A stretch of 32,615 nucleotides of DNA from the NCBI GenBank assembly GCA_052034255.1, contig JBPOIU010000077.1, positions 1 through 32,615 on the forward strand. Reading direction: 5' to 3'. The position numbers and the translations under genes were made by a program. Positions 1 through 7,496 of the stretch are shown here, one piece after another; position 1 is the stretch's first letter; each line of letters opens with the position of its first letter. The notes below the pieces were generated by a model. The model saw only the letters and a program-made list of their open reading frames with translations. It ran no database searches and had not been told where the DNA came from. The DNA comes from JADJEK01 sp052034255. GTDB lineage: Bacteria; Planctomycetota; B15-G4; JADJEK01.

Positions 1-398
1 CCCGGGGGCCACCGCGGGGCCTCGGCCTCCACCCAACCCAGGGCCCGCCGCGACCTAATGGGCGCGGCGGCTCCTCTTACTCAAAGAAGAACGCGGGCGT
101 CAGCCCGCGCATTCCCAACGAAGGCAAGCGGCCGCTCGCCGGCCGCATCCCCAAAAGGAAGTCCACGCTGCACCAGGGTCGAGCCCACGAGCAAGAAACG
201 CGGCGCGCTCCTGCCCGTCCCGAAATCGAACGAGCCCCCTCCGCGCGACGGCCCCCCCGCCAACGCGCGGCGCGCCCCCGCGCGGCCATCCGATGGCGGA
301 CAGCACCAGGGCGGCCAGAGGACCCCCCGCCGGGGGGGGGGGGGCGGGGGCCGGCGGCGGGGGGGGGGCCCCCCTGGGGCCGCCGGCCGCGCAGGCCC
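1..398. other. Gene-free G/C homopolymer region at window start
   Basis: No coding sequence can be supported here. The open frames in this stretch consist mainly of Arg, Gly, Pro and Ala, as expected from random G/C-rich DNA, and none shows a recognisable motif or ribosome binding site. The stretch holds long G runs (about 332-344, 346-350 and 359-368), C/G hairpins such as 45-52 pairing with 63-70, and a terminator-like hairpin near 92-109. Homopolymers of this kind are hard for sequencers and assemblers, so the exact base count may be wrong. Confidence 0.6.
82..109 (-). terminator. Possible rho-independent terminator (minus strand)
   Basis: Read on the minus strand, a 7-bp stem (CGCGGGC at 103-109 pairing with 92-98, loop TGAC) is followed by the T-rich tract TTCTTCTTT at about 82-91. 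It lies about 290 bases beyond the stop of the FG-GAP gene and could end that transcript or one not recognised here. The stem is short and the tail is interrupted by C. Confidence 0.4.
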
Positions 399-2114
399 TC
401 AGTTCCTTTTATTCTCGAGCAACGTATCCACGGCCACGGTCGGCATGAGCAACTTGCCCTCGGACGGAACGTAGACGTCGTCATCGCCGTCGAGGTCGAA
501 GTCCGCGAACACCGCGTCCGTCGAAATGAAGATGCCGAAGCTCGTGTACGTCGAGTCCAACGCGAACGTGCCGTGAATGCCGCCTTGCGCACCGCCGAGG
601 TTCAGGAACAGCAGATCGTCACCGCCGGTCTGCTGACCGGTCGAGAAGTCGAAGTCGAAGAACTCGTGGCAGTGCTCGAGCACGTCGAGATCACCGTCGA
701 GATCGACGTCGACCAACTGAACGCCAAGGCGAATGGCGGTCTCGCTCTCGTCGATCTGCGGGAACGACGCCGAATCCTCGGTGAAGTTGCCCGCGCCGTC
801 GTTGCGGTAGTACTCGCCCGATGCCGCCGACAGGATCGACACGCCCGAGTTCGCGACGATCAGATCCAAGTCGCCATCGCCGTCGAGATCGCCGAACCGC
901 GCGCCGCGTGAGTTGTCCGAGAAGCCGTTCGTGATCTGCGTCGACACGTCGGTGAACACCATGTTGCCGTCGTTGCGCAGCAGCACGTTCGGCTGTCCCG
1001 GCGTACCGTCGGAGCCGTTCGTGTCCGAACGCGCGAACAGTACGTCCATGTCGCCGTCGTTGTCGATGTCACCCGCCGCGACACCAAGGTTCGCGAAGCC
1101 GAGCACGTTCCACGCCGCGTTCGTGAACGCCGCGTCCTCGACGAACTTCCCGGCGACACCACCCTGCGCGAATCCCTGGTTCACGAGCAGCGTGTTGGGC
1201 GCGTGCTGCTCGAGCGAGTGCACGGTGTCCTTGCCGTTCGCGATCATGAGATCGACGTCGCCGTCGCGGTCGAAGTCGGCGGCGACCACGTCCTGCGGAA
1301 CGCCGGGCGTCGACGGGAAGGTCCCATCCAGCGCGAAGCCGAAGCCGCCCGTGTTCACGAGCAGCACGTTCGGCAACGGGCCGTTGTTCGGATCACCGAC
1401 CGCTCCGCCGGCGAACACGTCGAGGTCGCCATCGGCGTCCGCGTCGAACAGCTCGACTCGATACGTCGGAACTTGCGCACCGAACGGCACGGATCCCGCG
1501 CTCACGTCCGCGAACGACAGCGCGCCGTCGTGGCGGAACATCAGCACGCCGGCGTCCGTCGCGACGACGAGATCGGGGTCACCATCGAGATCGATGTCGC
1601 CAGCGGCGGCGCTGTGGCTCGCGGTCGTCTGCGCCGATGCCGGCACGTTCACCGATTGGTCGACCCACGACGGCCCCGGCCCCGGAGCGATCGTCAGCGC
1701 GGCGACGTTCGTCACGTCCGGCACACCGCCCGGAGCCACCGTCAACGCCTGCATGTACACCGTCTGTCCCGACAACGCCGGCGAGTTCGGAACTTGCGCC
1801 AGCGCGCGGAAGCGACCGCTGCCATCGGTCGGAACGGGCACCACGATGGTCGTCGGATCGAGCACGCGCACGTACGGCAACCACCCGGCGCCGTCGGGGT
1901 CGCCGACGGTGAGGCCGGAATCGAGCATCAACACCGCCGGCGCGAACGGCACCGAGGTCCGCAAGTCGATTCCCGACGTCCCACCGGGCCCGGCGGGGAG
2001 GATCAGCAAGCTGGAAGAGCGCGAGACGTCGTCGGTTCCGCCCGCATGCGCGTCCAGCGCGAGCGCGGCCGTGAGCGCGACCAAACTGAGAGAAGACATC
2101 GAACGAACGATCAC
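399..2114 (-). CDS. Secreted FG-GAP/VCBS seven-repeat protein
   Basis: This is an exported protein of 571 residues, probably a calcium-binding integrin-like beta-propeller. A GTG start at 2114 is chosen because AAGGAG (2122-2127) lies 7 bases upstream; the ATG five codons later is too far from it. Residues 1-24 form a signal peptide with likely cleavage after AHA. Residues 25-150 form a beta-rich domain that resembles a module in two other secreted proteins of the window. Seven DxDxDGxxD loops follow near residues 173, 224, 280, 349, 409, 469 and 538, spaced 51-69 residues apart, with the NVLL-N-G strands typical of FG-GAP/VCBS repeats between them. Seven repeats fit a closed seven-bladed propeller. 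The function is unknown; surface adhesion or binding is an inference. A (GA)6 tract (2130-2141) lies in the leader. Confidence 0.88.
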   Translation of the reverse strand: MIVRSMSSLSLVALTAALALDAHAGGTDDVSRSSSLLILPAGPGGTSGIDLRTSVPFAPAVLMLDSGLTVGDPDGAGWLPYVRVLDPTTIVVPVPTDGSGRFRALAQVPNSPALSGQTVYMQALTVAPGGVPDVTNVAALTIAPGPGPSWVDQSVNVPASAQTTASHSAAAGDIDLDGDPDLVVATDAGVLMFRHDGALSFADVSAGSVPFGAQVPTYRVELFDADADGDLDVFAGGAVGDPNNGPLPNVLLVNTGGFGFALDGTFPSTPGVPQDVVAADFDRDGDVDLMIANGKDTVHSLEQHAPNTLLVNQGFAQGGVAGKFVEDAAFTNAAWNVLGFANLGVAAGDIDNDGDMDVLFARSDTNGSDGTPGQPNVLLRNDGNMVFTDVSTQITNGFSDNSRGARFGDLDGDGDLDLIVANSGVSILSAASGEYYRNDGAGNFTEDSASFPQIDESETAIRLGVQLVDVDLDGDLDVLEHCHEFFDFDFSTGQQTGGDDLLFLNLGGAQGGIHGTFALDSTYTSFGIFISTDAVFADFDLDGDDDVYVPSEGKLLMPTVAVDTLLENKRN

Positions 2115-2262
2115 AGGTGAACTCCTTGGGAGAGAGAGAGAAGGAGTGCTGGGGAATGCACCACGGTATTCCATGACGCACGTCGCGGCGGAAGTTGCGC
2201 TGGTTTGCCACAGCACCCACTCCCACCTCTCCGTCGCCGTCGAGCCAGCCTCCGATTGATTC

Positions 2263-2277
2263 TGAGACTAATTCTCA
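2263..2277. promoter_or_regulatory. Fur-box-like palindrome
   Basis: TGAGACTAATTCTCA matches the 7-1-7 inverted-repeat Fur consensus (TGATAAT-N-ATTATCA): the halves are TGAGACT and ATTCTCA, with TGAGA/TCTCA perfectly inverted. It sits in an unusually A/T-rich patch between divergent genes, 150 bases from the FG-GAP start and 210 bases from the bL33 start. Binding by Fur is inferred from similarity only. Confidence 0.4.
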
Positions 2278-2412
2278 TTTACGGCACGTACCTGGCGACA
2301 TCAAGCCGGGAAATCGTGAGCGCGCGGTGGCGCCTCCGCGGACTTCTCATGGTTGCGCCGTTTGTCCCCACGAACTTCCGCACTTCGAACCGCAAAGGTC
2401 CGATGCGGCCCG

Positions 2413-2441
2413 TTGACGCGCATCGAGGCGTCCCGTAGCCT
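2413..2441 (+). promoter_or_regulatory. Sigma-70-like promoter for bL33
   Basis: TTGACG (2413-2418) and TAGCCT (2436-2441) are separated by exactly 17 bases. The predicted transcript would have a leader of about 40 bases containing GGAG before the bL33 start at 2489. Confidence 0.55.
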
Positions 2442-2488
2442 GCCCGATTCGCGTTCCGGGTCAGGATCGCGTGTGTCGGAGAGCCGTC

Positions 2489-2677
2489 ATGGCCAAGAAG
2501 TCCAAGGGCAAGCGCGAATACGTCTGGCTCCAATGCACGGAGACGGGCGACCTCAACTATCGGACGCAGATGAAGACGTCGGGCGGTCTGCCCGAGAAGT
2601 TCAAGGCGGGCGGCGGCTTGAAGAAGTACAGCCCGCGTCTGCGCAAGGTCACGATGCACAAGGTGAAGCGCTCCTGA
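2489..2677 (+). CDS. rpmG: 50S ribosomal protein bL33
   Basis: This small protein of the large ribosomal subunit is 62 residues long, against about 50-55 for most bL33. The start at 2489 (MAKKSKGKREYVWLQC) is chosen over an in-frame ATG at 2471 because GGAG (2478-2481) lies 7 bases upstream and because bL33 normally begins MAKK. Family hallmarks are WLQCTETGDLNYRT, PEKF, LKKYSPRLRK and the basic tail HKVKRS. Only one of the four cysteines of the zinc-binding form is left: CxxC became CTET and CPRC became SPRL, so this is a zinc-free (C-minus) type. There is an apparent insertion (KAGGG) before LKKY. It stands alone with its own promoter, without the common rpmB, secE or tRNA neighbours. Confidence 0.93.
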   Translation: MAKKSKGKREYVWLQCTETGDLNYRTQMKTSGGLPEKFKAGGGLKKYSPRLRKVTMHKVKRS

Positions 2678-2760
2678 TTCGCGCGTCGTGACGACGCGAC
2701 GGCGCGTTCCATGCGAACGCTGCCGCGCGCGCATCCGACTCGCTGGCGAGAGGTCCGCCC

Positions 2761-3171
2761 ATGGTGCAGATCGACGTCGTCTATCAGGGTCACCTCCGCA
2801 CGCAAGCCACGCACGGACCGTCCCGAACGACGGTCGTCACCGACGCACCGGTGGACAATCACGGGCGCGGCGAGTCGTTCTCGCCGACCGATCTCGTGGC
2901 GACGGCTCTCGGCAGCTGCATGCTGACGATCATGGGCATCGTCGCGGAGCGGCGCGGTCTCGACCTCGTTGGGACCCGCGTCGTCGTCGAAAAGCACATG
3001 GTCTCCGACCCGGTGCGCCGCATCGGTCGACTCCCGGTCACGATCACGCTGAATCGCGCGTGCTCCGCCGAGGAACGCAAACTGCTCGAGGCGGCGGCAC
3101 TCACGTGCCCGGTGCACAAGAGCCTGCATCCCGACATCGAGAAGCCCGTCACGTTCGTCTACCCGGCCTGA
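2761..3171 (+). CDS. OsmC/Ohr-family protein
   Basis: This is a cytosolic OsmC-family protein of 136 residues, a usual length for the family. Members reduce organic or fatty-acid hydroperoxides using a cysteine pair. Both expected cysteines are present: Cys53 in ALGSCML and Cys116 in TCPVHKSL, the latter followed by the typical HPDIEKPV segment. The N-terminal FSPTDLVATALGSC stretch is also characteristic. GAGAGG (2748-2753) lies 7 bases before the ATG. It follows bL33 by 83 bases on the same strand and may be cotranscribed. It resembles the general OsmC/YhfA group more than classical Ohr, so the substrate is uncertain. Confidence 0.88.
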   Translation: MVQIDVVYQGHLRTQATHGPSRTTVVTDAPVDNHGRGESFSPTDLVATALGSCMLTIMGIVAERRGLDLVGTRVVVEKHMVSDPVRRIGRLPVTITLNRACSAEERKLLEAAALTCPVHKSLHPDIEKPVTFVYPA

Positions 3172-3599
3172 CGCACGCGACCGCGCTCGCGCACTCCGCG
3201 AACCCCGACGGTCACTTCGAGTAACCGAGCTGCCGCAGCTCGACCGCGGTCGGACAGGACCGTCCCCGCCACGATCCGCAGGGCCGCGATCGGCGCCGTC
3301 CGCGATCTGGACGAGCGCTCCATCGACGCACGAGTTCCGTTCCCCGGCGGCACCCGCGACCAGCAGCGACCCTGCCATCCCAACTCGCGTATGCCACGAC
3401 GCTTGTGACGATCGCACGCGCCGTCGTCAGGGCCGCCCAACGAAGTTACACCAACCTGCATCGCGGTCCCGGGCGCCACGTAGCAAGCCGCCTCCGGGCG
3501 ACACGGCCGCGGACGAACGATGCGCCACGCGGGCGGTTGCACGGGACGTGATGAGGAAGACAAGCCCGACCGGTTCTCTCCCCCCGGATCGAAGCAGTC
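3172..3599. other. Intergenic region with tandem palindromes
   Basis: No gene is supported between the OsmC-family gene and opgG; minus-strand open frames here have no recognisable motif. Directly after the OsmC gene are two adjacent palindromes, CGAGCTGC-C-GCAGCTCG (3226-3242) and CGACCGCGGTCG (3241-3252), which could fold into stems that end transcription but lack a T tract. I see no convincing opgG promoter. Confidence 0.5.
3226..3252. terminator. Possible hairpin terminator after OsmC gene
   Basis: An 8-bp inverted repeat with a single central base (3226-3242) abuts a 12-base perfect palindrome (3241-3252), about 55 bases downstream of the OsmC-family stop codon. There is no U-rich tail, so intrinsic termination is only a possibility. 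Confidence 0.3.
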
Positions 3600-5183
3600 A
3601 TGAGTGCCAGGATCGAACCTTTGATGTCGGCCGCGCGGCGCGGACGATGGACGACGTCGTGCGTCGTGGCCCTCCTCGCCGAACTCGCGTGCTTCGCGCC
3701 GCCGGCGTGGGCGCAGAGGTCGGGGGACGCCGTCGGTGACGCGGATCCGGCATACGTCGCGATGATCGAGCGAGCCCGAGCGCTCGCCGCCGCCCCCTAC
3801 GTCGCGCCGACTCCCGAAGCGTTGCCGAAGTCGCTCGCCGAGCTCGACTACGACCGCTACCGCGCGATCCGTTTCGAACCGCAGCACGCGTTGTGGAAGA
3901 GCGATGGCCTCCCCTTCCAAGTGCAGTTCTTCCACTGCGGCTTCTTCTTCAAAGAACCCGTCCACGTCTTCACGGTCGACGACGCGTCGGCAGCGCCCGT
4001 CGCGTTCTCGACCGATCTCTTCGAGTACGGCGACGGCGGCCCGCCGGCCGACCTCCCCGCCGACCTCGGGTTCGCCGGTTTCCGCATCCACGCACCGCTT
4101 CACCGCGCGGACTACTTCGACGAGCTGGTGGCATTCCTCGGTGCGTCGTACTTCCGCGTGCTCGGCAAGGGCCAGGTCTACGGCCTCTCGGCGCGAGGAC
4201 TCGCGATCGACTGCGGCGAGGATTCGGGCGAGGAGTTCCCGCGCTTCACCGAGTTCCGCCTCGTGAAGCCGACCGCCGATGCGGCAACGATGGTCGTCGT
4301 CGCGTTGCTCGACTCGCGCAGCGTGTGCGGCGCCTACGAGTTCCGTTTCGAACCCGGGGAGACGACGAAGACCGCCGTGCGCGCGACGCTGTTCACGCGC
4401 GCCGAAATCAAGAAGCCGGGCTTCGCGCCGTTGACCAGCATGTTCCTGTTCGGCGAGAACCGCGTGCGCTTCGTGCCCGACTTCCGACCCGAGGTCCACG
4501 ACTCGGACGGTCTGTCGGTGCGCCTCGCGGATGGCTCGTGGACATGGCGGTCGCTGGACAATCCCGCGCAGCGCCATCGCATCTCGCGGATCGCGGCCGA
4601 CGGGGTCCAAAGCTTCGGCTTGCTGCAGCGCGACCGAGCGTTCGATCACTACCAGGACTTCGAAACCCGGCAGGAACGTCGGCCGAGCTACGTGATCGTG
4701 CCGCACACCGGGTTCGAGCACGGCCACGTCGAACTGGTCGAGATCCCGACCGCGCTCGAGTTCAACGACAACGTCGTGGCGTACTTCGTGCCCGCGTCGC
4801 CGCTGCGCGGCGGGGAATCGCGGACCGTCGCCTACGACCTGCTCGCGACCATGGACGACCATGCGCGCAGCTTGGTCGCGACGGTCGAAGCGACACGCAT
4901 CGATCCCGATGCCGCGCCGGACGAAGCGCTGTTCGTCGTCGACTTCGCGCCCGTCGGCGACGGATCGAACGCGCGACTCGCGGTCGATCGCATCCGCTCC
5001 GAAGTGTCCGCGAACCGCGGTGAAGTCCGCAACATCGTGCTGCAGCAAGCGGACTCCGGCGGCGTACGACTCACCTTCCGACTCCACCACACGGAACGCG
5101 CCCCGATCGAACTGAGCGCGCGTCTGCTCGACGGCGAACGCGTGATCAGCGAGACCTGGACCTACCTGGCCGACCTGCCATGA
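3600..5183 (+). CDS. opgG: Periplasmic glucan biosynthesis protein OpgG (MdoG)
   Basis: OpgG is a periplasmic protein needed to build osmoregulated periplasmic glucans, acting on the glucan backbone exported by OpgH. The product is 527 residues, close to the 511 of E. coli OpgG. The N-terminus has a basic stretch and a hydrophobic segment ending PAWAQ, a signal peptide with cleavage near residue 38. Family signatures include YDRYRAIRF with the following LPFQVQFFHCGFF, DYFDELVAFLGASYFRVLGKGQVYGLSARGLAID (read in two parts), and EFPRFTEFRL. The start is uncertain: ATG 3600 has no clear ribosome binding site, while ATG 3624 has a distant AGGA. The stop codon overlaps the opgH start (ATGA at 5180-5183), so the two are an operon with coupled translation. 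Confidence 0.93.
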   Translation: MSARIEPLMSAARRGRWTTSCVVALLAELACFAPPAWAQRSGDAVGDADPAYVAMIERARALAAAPYVAPTPEALPKSLAELDYDRYRAIRFEPQHALWKSDGLPFQVQFFHCGFFFKEPVHVFTVDDASAAPVAFSTDLFEYGDGGPPADLPADLGFAGFRIHAPLHRADYFDELVAFLGASYFRVLGKGQVYGLSARGLAIDCGEDSGEEFPRFTEFRLVKPTADAATMVVVALLDSRSVCGAYEFRFEPGETTKTAVRATLFTRAEIKKPGFAPLTSMFLFGENRVRFVPDFRPEVHDSDGLSVRLADGSWTWRSLDNPAQRHRISRIAADGVQSFGLLQRDRAFDHYQDFETRQERRPSYVIVPHTGFEHGHVELVEIPTALEFNDNVVAYFVPASPLRGGESRTVAYDLLATMDDHARSLVATVEATRIDPDAAPDEALFVVDFAPVGDGSNARLAVDRIRSEVSANRGEVRNIVLQQADSGGVRLTFRLHHTERAPIELSARLLDGERVISETWTYLADLP

Positions 5184-7237
5184 ACCTGCTCCACACGCTT
5201 TCGCTTCGTCGCGGCCTGCTGTTGTCCGAGGCCGACCACGCTCGGCTGCGCATCCACGCGCGGCGCATCGCGTTGGCGGTCGCCGCCCTGTCCACCACCG
5301 CGTTCGCGACCTCGCATCTGATCGACGTCGTGATGCACGACGGCCTCAGCGCGTTCGAGTGCTTGATGGTGCCGCTGTTCGTGGTGCTCGTGCTGCCGAT
5401 CGCGCTGTCGTTCTGGATCGCGACGTTCGGCTTCGTGATGCGCCGGTTCCGCACCGATGAACTGTCGATCACGCGCGAACTCGGGCCCTCGCGCGCGGGC
5501 ACTCGCATCTCCGCGCGCACGGCGGTCGTGATTCCGGTGCACAACGAGGATCCGGCGCGCGTCGGCGCGGGCATCAAGGCGACGTTCGACTCGCTCGCGC
5601 GCACCGGTCAACTCCATGCCTTCGAGTTCTTCATCTGCTCGGACACGACGGATCCGGACCTGTGGGTCGAGGAAGAAGCCTCGTACGCGGAACTCAAGGC
5701 GCGCCTCTCCGACCCGAGCCGCCTGACCTACGTGAAGCGCCGGCGCAACACGGAGCACAAGGCGGGCAACATCGCCGAGTTCTGCGCCCGCTTCTCCGAC
5801 CGCTTCCGTTACATGGTCGTGTTCGACGCGGACTCGGTGATGTCGGGCGCGACGCTGGTCGACCTCGTGCGCCTGATGGAACGCCGTCCGGAGGCCGGGA
5901 TCATCCAGGCGCCGCCGGTTCCCGTGAATCGGCAGACGCTGTTCGCCCGCCTGCAGCAGTTCTCCGCGCGCGTCTATGGCCCCGTGTTCCAAGCCGGCCT
6001 CGCCTACGTCCAGGGCGGCGAAGGCAACTTCTACGGCCACAACGCGATCATCCGCATTCAGCCGTTCAAGGACCATTGCCGCCTGCCGAAGCTCGACGGC
6101 GAAGGACCGCTCGCGGGTCACATCCTGTCGCACGACTTCGTCGAAGCCGCGTTCATGCGACGCGCGGGTTTCAAGGTGTACTTCGCGCACGACCTCGGCG
6201 GCAGCTTCGAGGAATGCCCACCGACCCTGATCGATTACGCCGCGCGCGAGCGCCGTTGGTGCCAGGGCAACTTGCAGCACACGCGACTGTTGCGCTGGCC
6301 GGGGCTCAACTTCGTCAGCCGCGTCCACTTGGCGATGGGCGTGATGGCGTTCGCGTCCGCTCCGCTTTGGCTCGCGTTGCTGCTGCTGTCGACCCTCGAG
6401 GGAGTGCGCGAGCGCTGGTTCGGCGCCTCGGCGGCGAGCTCGAGCATCTTGGGCGTTTCGGACTCCCCGCTGCAATCGGGACTGCTGTTCGTGCTCGTGC
6501 TCGGGATGTTGTTCCTACCGAAGCTGTACGGGCTCGCGCTGCAGCTCACGACTCCGGGCCGCGCACGGCGCTTCGGCGGCGCGGAGCACCTCGGCACCAG
6601 TGTCCTGCTCGAGGCGCTGTTCTCGGTGTTGCTCGCTCCGACGATGGCGTACCTGCACACACGATTCGTGCTCGGCGTGCTGCGCGGTCAAGTCGTCCAG
6701 TGGACGGCGCAAGAACGCGACGACGTCGCGACTCCATTCGCGGTCGCCGCGAAGCGGCATGCGGGAACGACGGCGCTCGGCCTCGTGTGGGGCGTCGTGG
6801 CGTGGTACGCCACGCCGTCGTTGTTCCCATGGCTGCTGCCGTTCCTGATCGGACTCGTGCTGTCGATCCCGTTGTCGTGGTTCACCAGCAAGGCGTCCGC
6901 GGGCAAGAAGGCGCGCGCGCGTGGCTGGTTCGTCACGCCGGAGGAAACCGACCCGCCGTTCGTGCTGCGCCGTCTCGCGGCGGAATTGTCGCGCGCGCCC
7001 GCGGCTCCTCGAGTGGCACCCCGTCGCGGTCTCGAGCGCTTGCTGCTCGACGATGCCTTGCGCGATCTCCATTTCGCCGCGCTCCCGAGTGACGACGATG
7101 CGTCGGATCCACTGCAAGAGCATGCCCGCCGCGGGATCGAGTTGAAGGCGCGTCTGCGTGGACTCGCGACATTGACGGCGAAAGAGCGCTACGAACTCCA
7201 GACGTCCCGCGTCGCGCTCGCGGCAATCGCGCCCTGA
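5180..7237 (+). CDS. opgH: Glucan glucosyltransferase OpgH (MdoH)
   Basis: OpgH is an inner-membrane family-2 glycosyltransferase that uses UDP-glucose to polymerise and export the periplasmic glucan backbone. Two transmembrane segments (about residues 30-52 and 62-87) precede the catalytic domain with VVIPVHNEDP (116-125), the DAD metal site (216-218), GGEGNFYGHNA, SHDF (317-320) and the RERRWCQGN motif (356-364). Several further membrane segments follow from about residue 380 to 580. At 685 residues it is much shorter than the 847-residue E. coli protein; most of the missing sequence is the N-terminal cytoplasmic extension, which in E. coli contacts FtsZ. It overlaps opgG by four bases. Glucan-modifying genes (opgB, opgC) are not in the window. 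Confidence 0.93.
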   Translation: MNLLHTLSLRRGLLLSEADHARLRIHARRIALAVAALSTTAFATSHLIDVVMHDGLSAFECLMVPLFVVLVLPIALSFWIATFGFVMRRFRTDELSITRELGPSRAGTRISARTAVVIPVHNEDPARVGAGIKATFDSLARTGQLHAFEFFICSDTTDPDLWVEEEASYAELKARLSDPSRLTYVKRRRNTEHKAGNIAEFCARFSDRFRYMVVFDADSVMSGATLVDLVRLMERRPEAGIIQAPPVPVNRQTLFARLQQFSARVYGPVFQAGLAYVQGGEGNFYGHNAIIRIQPFKDHCRLPKLDGEGPLAGHILSHDFVEAAFMRRAGFKVYFAHDLGGSFEECPPTLIDYAARERRWCQGNLQHTRLLRWPGLNFVSRVHLAMGVMAFASAPLWLALLLLSTLEGVRERWFGASAASSSILGVSDSPLQSGLLFVLVLGMLFLPKLYGLALQLTTPGRARRFGGAEHLGTSVLLEALFSVLLAPTMAYLHTRFVLGVLRGQVVQWTAQERDDVATPFAVAAKRHAGTTALGLVWGVVAWYATPSLFPWLLPFLIGLVLSIPLSWFTSKASAGKKARARGWFVTPEETDPPFVLRRLAAELSRAPAAPRVAPRRGLERLLLDDALRDLHFAALPSDDDASDPLQEHARRGIELKARLRGLATLTAKERYELQTSRVALAAIAP

Positions 7238-7298
7238 CCTCGGCGTCCGCGGTCCGCGCGACGCAACGCACGGAGACGCCGTCGCCGCGAGTCCCCTC

Positions 7299-7328
7299 TT
7301 GCCGGCGGCGAGCGCCTCGACGTAAGGT
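7299..7328 (+). promoter_or_regulatory. Candidate promoter upstream of the BsuPI-like gene
   Basis: TTGCCG (7299-7304) and TAAGGT (7323-7328) are 18 bases apart. Transcription from here would give a leader of about 160 bases before the start at 7497. That leader contains an inverted repeat, CGTGCGC (7398-7404) with GCGCACG (7415-7421). Both elements are only moderate matches to consensus. Confidence 0.35.
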
Positions 7329-7496
7329 CGGTGTGGGAAGTACGCCCCAGTCGCCAGGGTCGACTGCGGTCGTGCGCTGATCCCGGTCCAGGATCCGCGT
7401 GCGCGCACAGGGGGGCGCACGACGAAGCCGACCGCCCGTTGAAGTTCATGTGCCGCAAGGCGCTTGAACCCCTTTTCTCTCCCGAAGGAGGACGTC

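Larger units (their letters stand above)
2115..2488. other. Divergent intergenic region
   Basis: No gene is supported between the FG-GAP gene (-) and bL33 (+). The region holds the FG-GAP leader with its AAGGAG and (GA)n tract, an A/T-richer island near 2255-2285 containing a Fur-box-like palindrome, and a sigma-70-like promoter for bL33 at 2413-2441. Confidence 0.6.

Noticed and set aside
58..592. Overlapping open frames on both strands at the window start
   Set aside because: Poly-Gly/Arg/Pro composition across G homopolymers, no ribosome binding site, no recognisable family.
3212..3397. Minus-strand frame of 61 codons after the OsmC gene
   Set aside because: Arg-rich, no motif, no ribosome binding site; looks like chance.
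3605..3626. tRNA T-loop-like sequence (GGATCGAACC)
   Set aside because: No matching acceptor stem or anticodon arm around it, and it lies in the start of opgG.
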